From Apostichopus japonicus (Eukaryota > Echinodermata > Holothuroidea > Aspidochirotida > Stichopodidae): DNA of 64,000 bases. Below the pieces are notes generated by a model, which saw only the letters and a list, made by a program, of their open reading frames with translations, was not told where the DNA came from and ran no database searches. Below, one piece after another: positions 1-8,900 of this stretch. The DNA lies in contig NC_092574.1 of NCBI RefSeq assembly GCF_037975245.1, positions 19,687,713-19,751,712 on the forward strand. The letters are read 5' to 3'. The first letter of the stretch is position 1; every line of letters starts with the position of its first letter. The translations under genes and the position numbers were made by a program.

Positions 1-144
1 CGCACTGTACGAGCTGATGATCGAGACTCTCTTTTGCATCCGTGGTTCGAACCCCGGGTGATGACGTCTTTTGTCGATCTTTTACAACAAGTGCCTACAC
101 GGGGAGCTGTAAGTATTAGTTAATCCACCTAATATCTCAGTCCA

Positions 145-174
145 TACAGTGGCGCGATGGCTCGGCGCACTGTA
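145..174 (+). repeat. Strong hairpin (TACAGT-g-GCGC / GCGCACTGTA)
   Basis: TACAGT (145-150) and GCGC (152-155) are complementary to GCGC (165-168) and ACTGTA (169-174). This gives a 10-bp stem with one bulged G at 151 and a 9-nt loop (156-164). It is present in most monomers. It overlaps the A-box-like motif, so as RNA it would compete with the tRNA-like D arm (GCTC 160-163 with GAGC 176-179). As DNA it could extrude as a small cruciform. The recurrent variants CGTACTG, CACTATA, CACTCTA and CGGACTG weaken the right arm without visible compensation in the left arm, which argues against strong selection on the stem. Confidence 0.8.
158..168 (+). promoter_or_regulatory. Pol III A-box-like motif
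   Basis: TGGCTCGGCGC resembles the tRNA A box (TRGYNNARNNGG) at its first four positions but has G in place of the usual A at position 7, and a poor 3' half. Its start lies 51 bp before the B box, which is within the spacing used by tRNA genes and tRNA-derived SINEs. A weak A box with a strong B box could still recruit TFIIIC. Whether Pol III is recruited cannot be judged from sequence. Confidence 0.45.
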
Positions 175-196
175 CGAGCTGATGATCGAGACTCTC

Positions 197-200
197 TTTT
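197..200 (+). terminator. Internal T4 run between A and B boxes
   Basis: The run CTCTCTTTTGC sits between the two boxes. A T4 run on the non-template strand is a minimal Pol III terminator in some animals and too short in others, so it could truncate any transcript before the B box. Some copies destroy it: TTTC at about 2646 and 3141, and TTTA (CTTTAGCATC) at about 25801, 27889, 28538, 32736, 34013, 38530, 49033 and 51992. Confidence 0.35.
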
Positions 201-208
201 GCATCCGT

Positions 209-219
209 GGTTCGAACCC
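209..219 (+). promoter_or_regulatory. Pol III B box, consensus match
   Basis: GGTTCGAACCC matches the B-box consensus GGTTCGANNCC at every fixed position. It is the best-defined functional-looking motif in the unit and recurs in nearly all monomers. The commonest polymorphisms here, AACC to AAGC and AACC to ATCC, fall on the N positions and leave the consensus intact. Rare copies break it: GGTTCTAAC at about 3154, 6059 and 7671; GTTTCGAAC at about 34355 and 38871; GGGTCGAAC at about 62299 and 63970; GGTTAGAAC at about 55838. It is absent from the 95-bp remnants. Confidence 0.7.
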
Positions 220-230
220 CGGGTGATGAC

Positions 231-281
231 GTCTTTTGCCGATCTTTTACAGCAAGTGCCTACACGGGGAGCTGTAAGTAT
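231..281 (+). other. Splice-site-like pair around a 21-nt pseudo-exon
   Basis: Positions 231-252 form a mostly pyrimidine-rich stretch ending TTTTACAG, an acceptor-like sequence. A GTAAGTAT donor-like sequence starts at 274. Between them lie 21 nt (253-273), a multiple of three, so a 165-bp unit would equal a 21-nt exon plus a 144-nt intron. CTGAT (179-183) could serve as a branch point. The 152-bp units lose the ACAG; the 154-bp units keep it. The first unit of the window has ACAA. This is pattern only; no evidence of transcription or splicing exists in the sequence. Confidence 0.25.
234..248 (+). terminator. Paired T4 runs downstream of the B box
   Basis: TTTT at 234-237 begins 15 bases after the B box ends, and a second TTTT lies at 245-248. 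This is where a Pol III terminator would be expected for a short tRNA-sized transcript of about 85-90 nt starting near the hairpin. The two runs belong to a TCTTTT direct repeat (232-237, 243-248). Deletion between them makes the 154-bp monomers, which keep a single run. Termination activity depends on the unknown host. Confidence 0.35.
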
Positions 282-299
282 TAGTTAATCCACCTAATA
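279..299 (+). repeat. AT-rich inverted repeat TATTAG / CTAATA
   Basis: TATTAG (279-284) and CTAATA (294-299) form a perfect 6-bp inverted repeat around a 9-nt loop in the most AT-rich part of the monomer. The same segment is duplicated in the 199-bp variants. It may be a breakage- or slippage-prone spot, or a protein site, but is too short for a confident call. Confidence 0.5.
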
Positions 300-499
300 T
301 CTCAGTCCATACAGTGGCGCGATGGCTCGGCGCACTGTACGAGCTGATGATCGAGACTCTCTTTTGCATCCGTGGTTCGAACCCCGGGTGATGACGTCTT
401 TTGCCGATCTTTTACAGCAAGTGCCTACACGGGGAGCTGTAAGTATTAGTTAATCCACCTAATATCTCAGTCCATACAGTGGCGCGATGGCTCGGCGCA

Positions 500-2500
500 C
501 TGTACGAGCTGATGATCGAGACTCTCTTTTGCATCCGTGGTTCGAACCCCGGGTGATGACGTCTTTTGCCGATCTTTTACAGCAAGTGCCTACACGGGGA
601 GCTGTAAGTATTAGTTAATCCACCTAATATCTCAGTCCATACAGTGGCGCGATGGCTCGGCGTACTGTACGAGCTGATGATCGAGACTCTCTTTTGCATC
701 CGTGGTTCGAACCCCGGGTGATGACGTCTTTTACCGAGTGCCTACACGGGGAGCTGTAAGTATTAGTTAATCCACCTAATATCTCAGTCCATACAGTGGC
801 GCGATGGCTCGGCGCACTGTACGAGCTGATGATCGAGACTCTCTTTTGCATCCGTGGTTCGAACCCCGGGTGATAACGTCTTTTGCCGATCTTTTACAGC
901 AATTGCCTACACGGGGAGCTGTAAGTATTAGTTAATCCACCTAATATCTTAGTCCATACAGTGGCGCGATGGCTCGGCGCACTGTACGAGCTGATGATCG
1001 AGACTCTCTTTTGCATCCGTGGTTCGAACCCCGGGTGATGACGTCTTTTGTCGATCTTTTACAACAAGTGCCTACACGGGGAGCTGTAAGTATTAGTTAA
1101 TCCACCTAATATCTCAGTCCATACAGTGGCGCGATGGCTCGGCGCACTGTACGAGCTGATGATCGAGACTCTCTTTTGCATCCGTGGTTCGAACCCCGGG
1201 TGATGACGTCTTTTGCCGATCTTTTACAGCAAGTGCCTACACGGGGAGCTGTAAGTATTAGTTAATCCACCTAATATCTCAGTCCATACAGTGGCGCGAT
1301 GGCTCGGCGCACTGTACGAGCTGATGATCGAGACTCTCTTTTGTATCCGTGGTTCGATCCCCGGGTGATGACGTCTTTTGCCGATCTTTTACAGCAAGTG
1401 CCTACACGGGGAGCTGTAAGTATTAGTTAATCCACCTAATATCTCAGTCCATACAGTGGCGCGATGGCTCGGCGCACTGTACGAGCTGATGATCGAGACT
1501 CTCTTTTGCATCCGTGGTTCGAACCCCGGGTGATGACGTCTTTTGCCGATCTTTTACAGCAAGTGCCTACACGGGGAGCTGTAAGTATTAGTTAATCCAC
1601 CTAATATCTCAGTCCATACAGTGGCGCGATGGCTCGGCGCACTGTACGAGCTGATGATCGAGACTCTCTTTTGCATCCGTGGTTCGAAGCCCGGTTGATG
1701 ACGTCTTTTGCCGATCTTTTACAGCAAGTGCCTACACGGGGAGCTGTAAGTATTAGTTAATCCACCTAATATCTCAGTCCATACAGTGGCGCGATGGCTC
1801 GGCGCACTGTACGAGCTGATGATCGAGACTCTCTTTTGCATCCGTGGTTCGAACCCCGGGTGATGACGTCTTTTGCCGATCTTTTACAGCAAGTGCCTAC
1901 ACGGGGAGCTGTAAGTATTAGTTAATCCACCTAATATCTCAGTCCATACAGTGGCGCGATGGCTCGGCGTACTGTACGAGCTGATGATCGAGACTCTCTT
2001 TTGCGTCCGTGGTTCGAACCCCGGGTGATGACGTCTTTTACCGAGTGCCTACACGGGGAGCTGTAAGTATTAGTTAATCCACCTAATATCTCAGTCCATA
2101 CAGTGGCGCGATGGCTCGGCGCACTGTACGAGCTGATGATCGAGACTCTCTTTTGCATCCGTGGTTCGAACCCCGGGTGATGACGTCTTTTGCCGATCTT
2201 TTACAGCAATTGCCTACACGGGGAGCTGTAAGTATTAGTTAATCCACCTAATATCTCAGTCCATACAGTGGCGCGATGGCTCGGCGCACTGTACGAGCTG
2301 ATGATCGAGACTCTCTTTTGCATCCGTGGTTCGAACCCCGGGTGATGACGTCTTTTGTCGATCTTTTACAACAAGTGCCTACACGGGGAGCTGTAAGTAT
2401 TAGTTAATCCACCTAATATCTCAGTCCATACAGTGGCGCGATGGCTCGGCGCACTGTACGAGCTGATGATCGAGACTCTCTTTTGCATCCGTGGTTCGAT
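500..2500 (+). repeat. Higher-order repeat, offset 1307 bp
   Basis: Markers repeat at a 1307-bp offset: 152-bp junctions at 733 and 2040, CAATTGCC at 901 and 2208, and TTTTGTCGATC with ACAACAAG at 1051 and 2358. Beyond that, the GATCCCCGG marker at about 1357 and 2499 is offset by 1142, which means one 165-bp unit is missing from the second copy. The rest of 2.5-4.2 kb holds ordinary variant monomers in which I saw no clear long duplication. Confidence 0.7.
661..812 (+). repeat. 152-bp monomer variant (example; more than 60 copies)
   Basis: In this form the segment after GTCTTTT reads ACCGAGTGCC, or GCCGAGTGCC in a subset, removing 13 bp with one of the two T4 runs and the ACAG. Junctions (first base after the T run) include 733, 2040, 3677, 3994, 4806, 5288, 5440, 6582, 6899, 7051, 8193, 8675, 9157, 10275, 11087, 12370, 13323, 14591, 16037, 17483, 18929, 20388, 20870, 21352, 22138, 22620, 23102, 23584, 24066, 24383, 24535, 26483, 29073, 29555, 30037, 30519, 31001, 31318, 31470, 33418, 36118, 40480, 42613, 43294, 46340, 55865, 56182, 59425, 60305, 60821 and 62492. 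The G subtype is at 10123, 13171, 14287, 14439, 15555, 17014, 17331, 18447, 19906, 21669, 21986, 26965 and 27447. A 151-bp relative with one extra G lost lies near 54090. Because 152 is not a multiple of three, these units create short open frames on the minus strand. Confidence 0.92.
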
Positions 2501-4259
2501 CCCCGGGTGATGACGTCTTTTGCCGATCTTTTACAGCAACTGCCTACACGGGGAGCTGTAAGTATTAGTTAATCCACCTAATATCTCAGTCCATACAGTG
2601 GCGCGATGGCTCGGCGCACTGTACGAGCTGATGATCGAGACTCTCTTTCGCATCCGTGGTTCGAACCCCGGGTGATGACGTCTTTTGCCGATCTTTTACA
2701 GCAAGTGCCTACACGGGGAGCTGTAAGTATTAGTTAATCCACCTAATATCTCAGTCCATACAGTGGCGCGATGGCTCGGCGCACTGTACGAGCTGATGAT
2801 CGAGACTCTCTTTTGCATCCGTGGTTCGAACCCCGGGTGATGACGTCTTTTGCCGATCTTTTACAGCAAGTGCCTACACGGGGAGCTGTAAGTATTAGTT
2901 AATCCACCTAATATCTCAGTCCATACAGTGGCGCGATGGCTCGGCGCACTGTACGAGCTGATGATCGAGACTCTCTTTTGCATCCGTGGTTCGAACCCCG
3001 GGTGATGACGTCTTTTGCCGATCTTTTACAGCAAGTGCCTACACGGGGAGCTGTAAGTATTAGTTAATCCACCTAATATCTCAGTCCATACAGTGGCGCG
3101 ATGGCTCGGCGCACTGTACGAGCTGATGATCGAGACTCTCTTTCGCATCCGTGGTTCTAACCCCGGGTGATGACGTCTTTTGCCGATCTTTTACAGCAAT
3201 TGCCTACACGGGGAGCTGTAAGTATTAGTTAATCCACCTAATATCTCAGTCCATACAGTGGCGCGATGGCTCGGCGCACTGTACGAGCTGATGATCGAGA
3301 CTCTCTTTTGCATCCGTGGTTCGAACCCCGGTTGATGACGTCTTTTGCCGATCTTTTACAGCAAGTGCTTACACGGTGAGCTGTAACTATTAGTTAATCC
3401 ACCTAATATCTCAGTCCATACAGTGGCGCGATGGCTCGGCGCACTGTACGAGCTGATGATCGAGACTCTCTTTTGCATCCGTGGTTCGAACCCCCGGTGA
3501 TGACGTCTTTTGCCGATCTTTTACAGCAAGTGCCTACACGGGGAGCTGTAAGTATTAGTTAATCCACCTAATATCTCAGTCCATACAGTGGCGCGATGGC
3601 TCGGCGCACTGTACGAGCTGATGATCGAGACTCTCTTTTGCATCCGTGGTTCGAACCCCGGGTGATGACGTCTTTTACCGAGTGCCTACACGGGGAGCTG
3701 TAAGTATTAGTTAATCCACCTAATATCTCAGTCCATACAGTGACGCGATGGCTCGGCGCACTGTACGAGCTGATGATCGAGACTCTCTTTTGCATCCGTG
3801 GTTCGAAGCCCGGGTGATGACGTCTTTTGCCAATCTTTTACAGCAAGTGCCTACACGGGGAGCTGTAAGTATTAGTGAATCCACCTAATATCTCAGTCCA
3901 TACAGTGGCGCGATGGCTCGGCGCACTGTACGAGCTGATGATCGAGACTCTCTTTTGCATCCGTGGTTCGAACCCCGGGTGATGACGTCTTTTACCGAGT
4001 GCCTACACGGGGAGCTGTAAGTATTAGTTAATCCACCTAATATCTCAGTCCATACAGTGGCGCGATGGCTCGGCGCACTGTACGAGCTGATGATCGAGAC
4101 TCTCTTTTGCATCCGTGGTTCGAACCCCGGGTGATGACGTCTTTTGCCGATCTTTTACAGCAAGTGCCTACACGGGGAGCTGTAAGTATTAGTTAATCCA
4201 CCTAATATCTCAGTCCATACAGTGGCGCGATGGCTCGGCGCACTGTACGAGCTGATGAT

Positions 4260-7200
4260 CGAGACTCTCTTTTGCATCCGTGGTTCGATCTCCGGGTGAT
4301 GACGTCTTTTGCCGATCTTTTACAGCAATTGACTACACGGGGAGCTGTAAGTATTAGTTAATCCACCTAATATCTCAGTCCATACAGTGGCGCGATGGCT
4401 CGGCGCACTGTACGAGCTGATGATCGAGAGTCTCTTTTGCATCCGTGGTTCGAACCCCGGGTGATGACGTCTTTTGCCGATCTTTTACAGCAATTGCCTA
4501 CACGGGGAGCTGTAAGTATTAGTTAATCCACCTAATATCTCAGTCCATACAGTGGCGCGATGGCTCGGCGCACTGTACGAGCTGATGATCGAGACTCTCT
4601 TTTGCATCCGTGGTTCAAACCCCGGGTGATGACGTCTTTTGTCGATCTTTTACAGCAAGTGCCTACACGGGGAGCTGTAAGTATTAGTTAATCCACCTAA
4701 TATCTCAGTCCATACAGTGGCGCGATGGCTCGGCGCACTGTACGAGCTGATGATCGAGACTCTCTTTTGCATCCGTGGTTCGAACCCCGGGTGATGACGT
4801 CTTTTACCGAGTGCCTACACGGGGAGCTGTAAGTATTAGTTAATCCACCTAATATCTCAGTCCATACAGTGGCGCGATGGCTCGGCGCACTGTACGAGCT
4901 GATGATCGAGACTCTCTTTTGCATCCGTGGTTCGAAGCCCGGTTGATGACGTCTTTTGCCGATCTTTTACAGCAAGTGCCTACACGGGGAGCTGTAAGTA
5001 TTAGTTAATCCACCTAATATCTCAGTCCATACAGTGGCGCGATGGCTCGGCGCACTGTAGGAGCTGATGATCGAGACTCTCTTTTGCATCCGTGGTTCGA
5101 ACCCCGGGTGATGACGTCTTTTGCCGATCTTTTACAGCAAGTGCCTACACGGGGAGCTGTAAGTATTAGTTAATCCACCTAATATCTCAGTCCATACAGT
5201 GGCGCGATGGCTCGGCGTACTGTACGAGCTGATGATCGAGACTCTCTTTTGCATCCGTGGTTCGAACCCCGGGTGATGACGTCTTTTACCGAGTGCCTAC
5301 ACGGGGAGCTGTAAGTATTAGTTAATCCACCTAATATCTCAGTCCATACAGTGGCGCGATGGCTCGGCGCACTGTACGAGCTGATGATCGAGACTCTCTT
5401 TTGCATCCGTGGTTCGAACCCCGGGTGATGACGTCTTTTACCGAGTGCCTACACGGGGAGCTGTAAGTATTAGTTAATCCACCTAATATCTCAGTCCATA
5501 CAGTGGCGCGATGGCTCGGCGCACTGTACGAGCTGATGATCGAGACTCTCTTTTGCATCCGTGGTTCGAACCCCGGGTGATGACGTCTTTTGCCGATCTT
5601 TTACAGCAAGTGCCTACACGGGGAGCTGTAAGTATTAGTTAATCCACCTAATATCTCAGTCCATACAGTGGCGCGATGGCTCGGCGCACTGTACGAGCTG
5701 ATGATCGAGACTCTCTTTTGCATCCGTGGTTCGAACCCCGGGTGATGACGTCTTTTGCCGATCTTTTACAGCAATTGCCTACACGGGGAGCTGTAAGTAT
5801 TAGTTAATCCACCTAATATCTCAGTCCATACAGTGGCGCGATGGCTCGGCGCACTGTACGAGCTGATGATCGAGACTCTCTTTTGCATCCGTGGTTCGAA
5901 CCCCGGGTGATGACGTCTTTTGCCGATCTTTTACAGCAAGTGACTACACGGGGAGCTGTAAGTATTAGTTAATCCACCTAATATCTCAGTCCATACAGTG
6001 GCGCGATGGCTCGGCGCACTGTACGAGCTGATGATCGAGACTCTCTTTTGCATCCGTGGTTCTAACCCCGGGTGATGACGTCTTTTGCCGATCTTTTACA
6101 GCAATTGACTACACGGGGAGCTGTAAGTATTAGTTAATCCACCTAATATCTCAGTCCATACAGTGGCGCGATGGCTCGGCGCACTGTACGAGCTGATGAT
6201 CGAGAGTCTCTTTTGCATCCGTGGTTCGAACCCCGGGTGATGACGTCTTTTGCCGATCTTTTACAGCAATTGCCTACACGGGGAGCTGTAAGTATTAGTT
6301 AATCCACCTAATATCTCAGTCCATACAGTGGCGCGATGGCTCGGCGCACTGTACGAGCTGATGATCGAGACTCTCTTTTGCATCCGTGGTTCGAACCCCG
6401 GGTGATGACGTCTTTTGTCGATCTTTTACAGCAAGTGCCTACACGGGGAGCTGTAAGTATTAGTTAATCCACCTAATATCTCAGTCCATACAGTGGCGCG
6501 ATGGCTCGGCGCACTGTACGAGCTGATGATCGAGACTCTCTTTTGCATCCGTGGTTCGAACCCCGGGTGATGACGTCTTTTACCGAGTGCCTACACGGGG
6601 AGCTGTAAGTATTAGTTAATCCACCTAATATCTCAGTCCATACAGTGGCGCGATGGCTCGGCGCACTGTAGGAGCTGATGATCGAGACTCTCTTTTGCAT
6701 CCGTGGTTCGAACCCCGGGTGATGACGTCTTTTGCCGATCTTTTACAGCAAGTGCCTACACGGGGAGCTGTAAGTATTAGTTAATCCACCTAATATCTCA
6801 GTCCATACAGTGGCGCGATGGCTCGGCGTACTGTACGAGCTGATGATCGAGACTCTCTTTTGCATCCGTGGTTCGAACCCCGGGTGATGACGTCTTTTAC
6901 CGAGTGCCTACACGGGGAGCTGTAAGTATTAGTTAATCCACCTAATATCTCAGTCCATACAGTGGCGCGATGGCTCGGCGCACTGTACGAGCTGATGATC
7001 GAGACTCTCTTTTGCATCCGTGGTTCGAACCCCGGGTGATGACGTCTTTTACCGAGTGCCTACACGGGGAGCTGTAAGTATTAGTTAATCCACCTAATAT
7101 CTCAGTCCATACAGTGGCGCGATGGCTCGGCGCACTGTACGAGCTGATGATCGAGACTCTCTTTTGCATCCGTGGTTCGAACCCCGGGTGATGACGTCTT

Positions 7201-8900
7201 TTGCCGATCTTTTACAGCAAGTGCCTACACGGGGAGCTGTAAGTATTAGTTAATCCACCTAATATCTCAGTCCATACAGTGGCGCGATGGCTCGGCGCAC
7301 TGTACGAGCTGATGATCGAGACTCTCTTTTGCATCCGTGGTTCGATCTCCGGGTGATGACGTCTTTTGCCGATCTTTTACAGCAATTGCCTACACGGGGA
7401 GCTGTAAGTATTAGTTAATCCACCTAATATCTCAGTCCATACAGTGGCGCGATGGCTCGGCGCACTGTACGAGCTGATGATCGAGACTCTCTTTTGCATC
7501 CGTGGTTCGAACCCCGGGTGATGACGTCTTTTGCCGATCTTTTACAGCAAGTGACTACACGGGGAGCTGTAAGTATTAGTTAATCCACCTAATATCTCAG
7601 TCCATACAGTGGCGCGATGGCTCGGCGCACTGTACGAGCTGATGATCGAGACTCTCTTTTGCATCCGTGGTTCTAACCCCGGGTGATGACGTCTTTTGCC
7701 GATCTTTTACAGCAATTGACTACACGGGGAGCTGTAAGTATTAGTTAATCCACCTAATATCTCAGTCCATACAGTGGCGCGATGGCTCGGCGCACTGTAC
7801 GAGCTGATGATCGAGAGTCTCTTTTGCATCCGTGGTTCGAACCCCGGGTGATGACGTCTTTTGCCGATCTTTTACAGCAATTGCCTACACGGGGAGCTGT
7901 AAGTATTAGTTAATCCACCTAATATCTCAGTCCATACAGTGGCGCGATGGCTCGGCGCACTGTACGAGCTGATGATCGAGACTCTCTTTTGCATCCGTGG
8001 TTCGAACCCCGGGTGATGACGTCTTTTGTCGATCTTTTACAGCAAGTGCCTACACGGGGAGCTGTAAGTATTAGTTAATCCACCTAATATCTCAGTCCAT
8101 ACAGTGGCGCGATGGCTCGGCGCACTGTACGAGCTGATGATCGAGACTCTCTTTTGCATCCGTGGTTCGAACCCCGGGTGATGACGTCTTTTACCGAGTG
8201 CCTACACGGGGAGCTGTAAGTATTAGTTAATCCACCTAATATCTCAGTCCATACAGTGGCGCGATGGCTCGGCGCACTGTACGAGCTGATGATCGAGACT
8301 CTCTTTTGCATCCGTGGTTCGAAGCCCGGTTGATGACGTCTTTTGCCGATCTTTTACAGCAAGTGCCTACACGGGGAGCTGTAAGTATTAGTTAATCCAC
8401 CTAATATCTCAGTCCATACAGTGGCGCGATGGCTCGGCGCACTGTAGGAGCTGATGATCGAGACTCTCTTTTGCATCCGTGGTTCGAACCCCGGGTGATG
8501 ACGTCTTTTGCCGATCTTTTACAGCAAGTGCCTACACGGGGAGCTGTAAGTATTAGTTAATCCACCTAATATCTCAGTCCATACAGTGGCGCGATGGCTC
8601 GGCGTACTGTACGAGCTGATGATCGAGACTCTCTTTTGCATCCGTGGTTCGAACCCCGGGTGATGACGTCTTTTACCGAGTGCCTACACGGGGAGCTGTA
8701 AGTATTAGTTAATCCACCTAATATCTCAGTCCATACAGTGGCGCGATGGCTCGGCGCACTGTACGAGCTGATGATCGAGACTCTCTTTTGCATCCGTGGT
8801 TCGAACCCCGGGTGATGACGTCTTTTGCCGATCTTTTACAGCAATTGCCTACACGGGGAGCTGTAAGTATTAGTTAATCCACCTAATATCTCAGTAAGTA
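4260..8900 (+). repeat. Three tandem higher-order copies, 1776 and 1611 bp apart
   Basis: The GATCGAGAGTC marker occurs at 4423, 6199 and 7810, giving offsets of 1776 and 1611, which differ by one 165-bp monomer. 152-bp junctions follow the same spacing (4806, 6582, 8193; 5288, 6899, 8675). Each copy contains the GGAGCTG variant GTAGGAGCTG and the TTCGAAGCCCGGTT unit in most cases, with single-monomer gains or losses between copies. Confidence 0.8.

Larger units (their letters stand above)
151..227 (+). other. Degenerate tRNA-like region in each monomer
   Basis: The order of signals is that of a tRNA gene. A possible 5' acceptor strand GGCGCGA (151-157) is followed by a T8-like position and A-box-like sequence (158 on). 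A D-arm stem GCTC/GAGC (160-163 with 176-179) has a 12-nt loop. A GGTTCGAACCC B box (209-219) supplies a TTCGAAC T-loop (211-217). The T stem is only partly paired (mismatches at two of five positions), the acceptor 3' strand does not match, and I find no proper 5-bp anticodon stem with a 7-nt loop. Twenty-five bases lie between D and T arms, not the usual 22. I read it as a decayed tRNA-derived sequence of the kind that heads many SINEs, not a tRNA gene. Confidence 0.6.
166..330 (+). repeat. Reference 165-bp monomer
   Basis: This is a full-length unit with the majority sequence, phased so that it begins CGCACTGTAC. In order it holds: the right arm of a hairpin (165-174), the D-arm-like and B-box part of a tRNA-like region (to 219), a GACGTC hexamer (228-233), two TCTTTT direct repeats 11 bp apart (232-237 and 243-248), ACAG (249-252), a GC-rich stretch, GTAAGTAT (274-281), an AT-rich inverted repeat (279-299), and the left hairpin arm of the next unit (310-320). 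The common variable sites are AACC/AAGC and GGGTGA/GGTTGA just after the B box, CAAGTG/CAATTG, GCCTAC/GACTAC, and CGCACTG/CGTACTG. Confidence 0.95.

Noticed and set aside
211-223. CENP-B box
   Set aside because: TTCGAACCCCGGG has TTCG and CGGG, but the spacing is 5 rather than 7 bases and the central A is missing. The tRNA B box explains the motif better.
151-227. Functional tRNA genes
   Set aside because: B box and D-arm are present, but T stem, acceptor stem and anticodon arm do not pair properly, spacing between arms is wrong and a T4 run lies inside. It is tRNA-like only.
226-233. CRE-like transcription factor site (TGACGTCT)
   Set aside because: It resembles half of TGACGTCA but is one base off, is part of a fixed satellite sequence and has no gene nearby.
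253-290. Spliced-leader RNA gene repeat
   Set aside because: A GTAAGT donor-like motif in a tandem repeat is suggestive, but I found no Sm-binding site and no recognisable leader sequence.
624-851. Repeated 70-78-codon open frames on the minus strand (about 60 near-identical copies) and two 73-codon frames on the plus strand at 24454 and 31389
   Set aside because: They arise wherever a 152-bp (or 163-bp) unit shifts the frame of a 165-bp repeat. They overlap one another, lie inside the satellite, have no recognised domain or promoter context, and track the monomer boundaries. They are by-products of the repeat, not genes.
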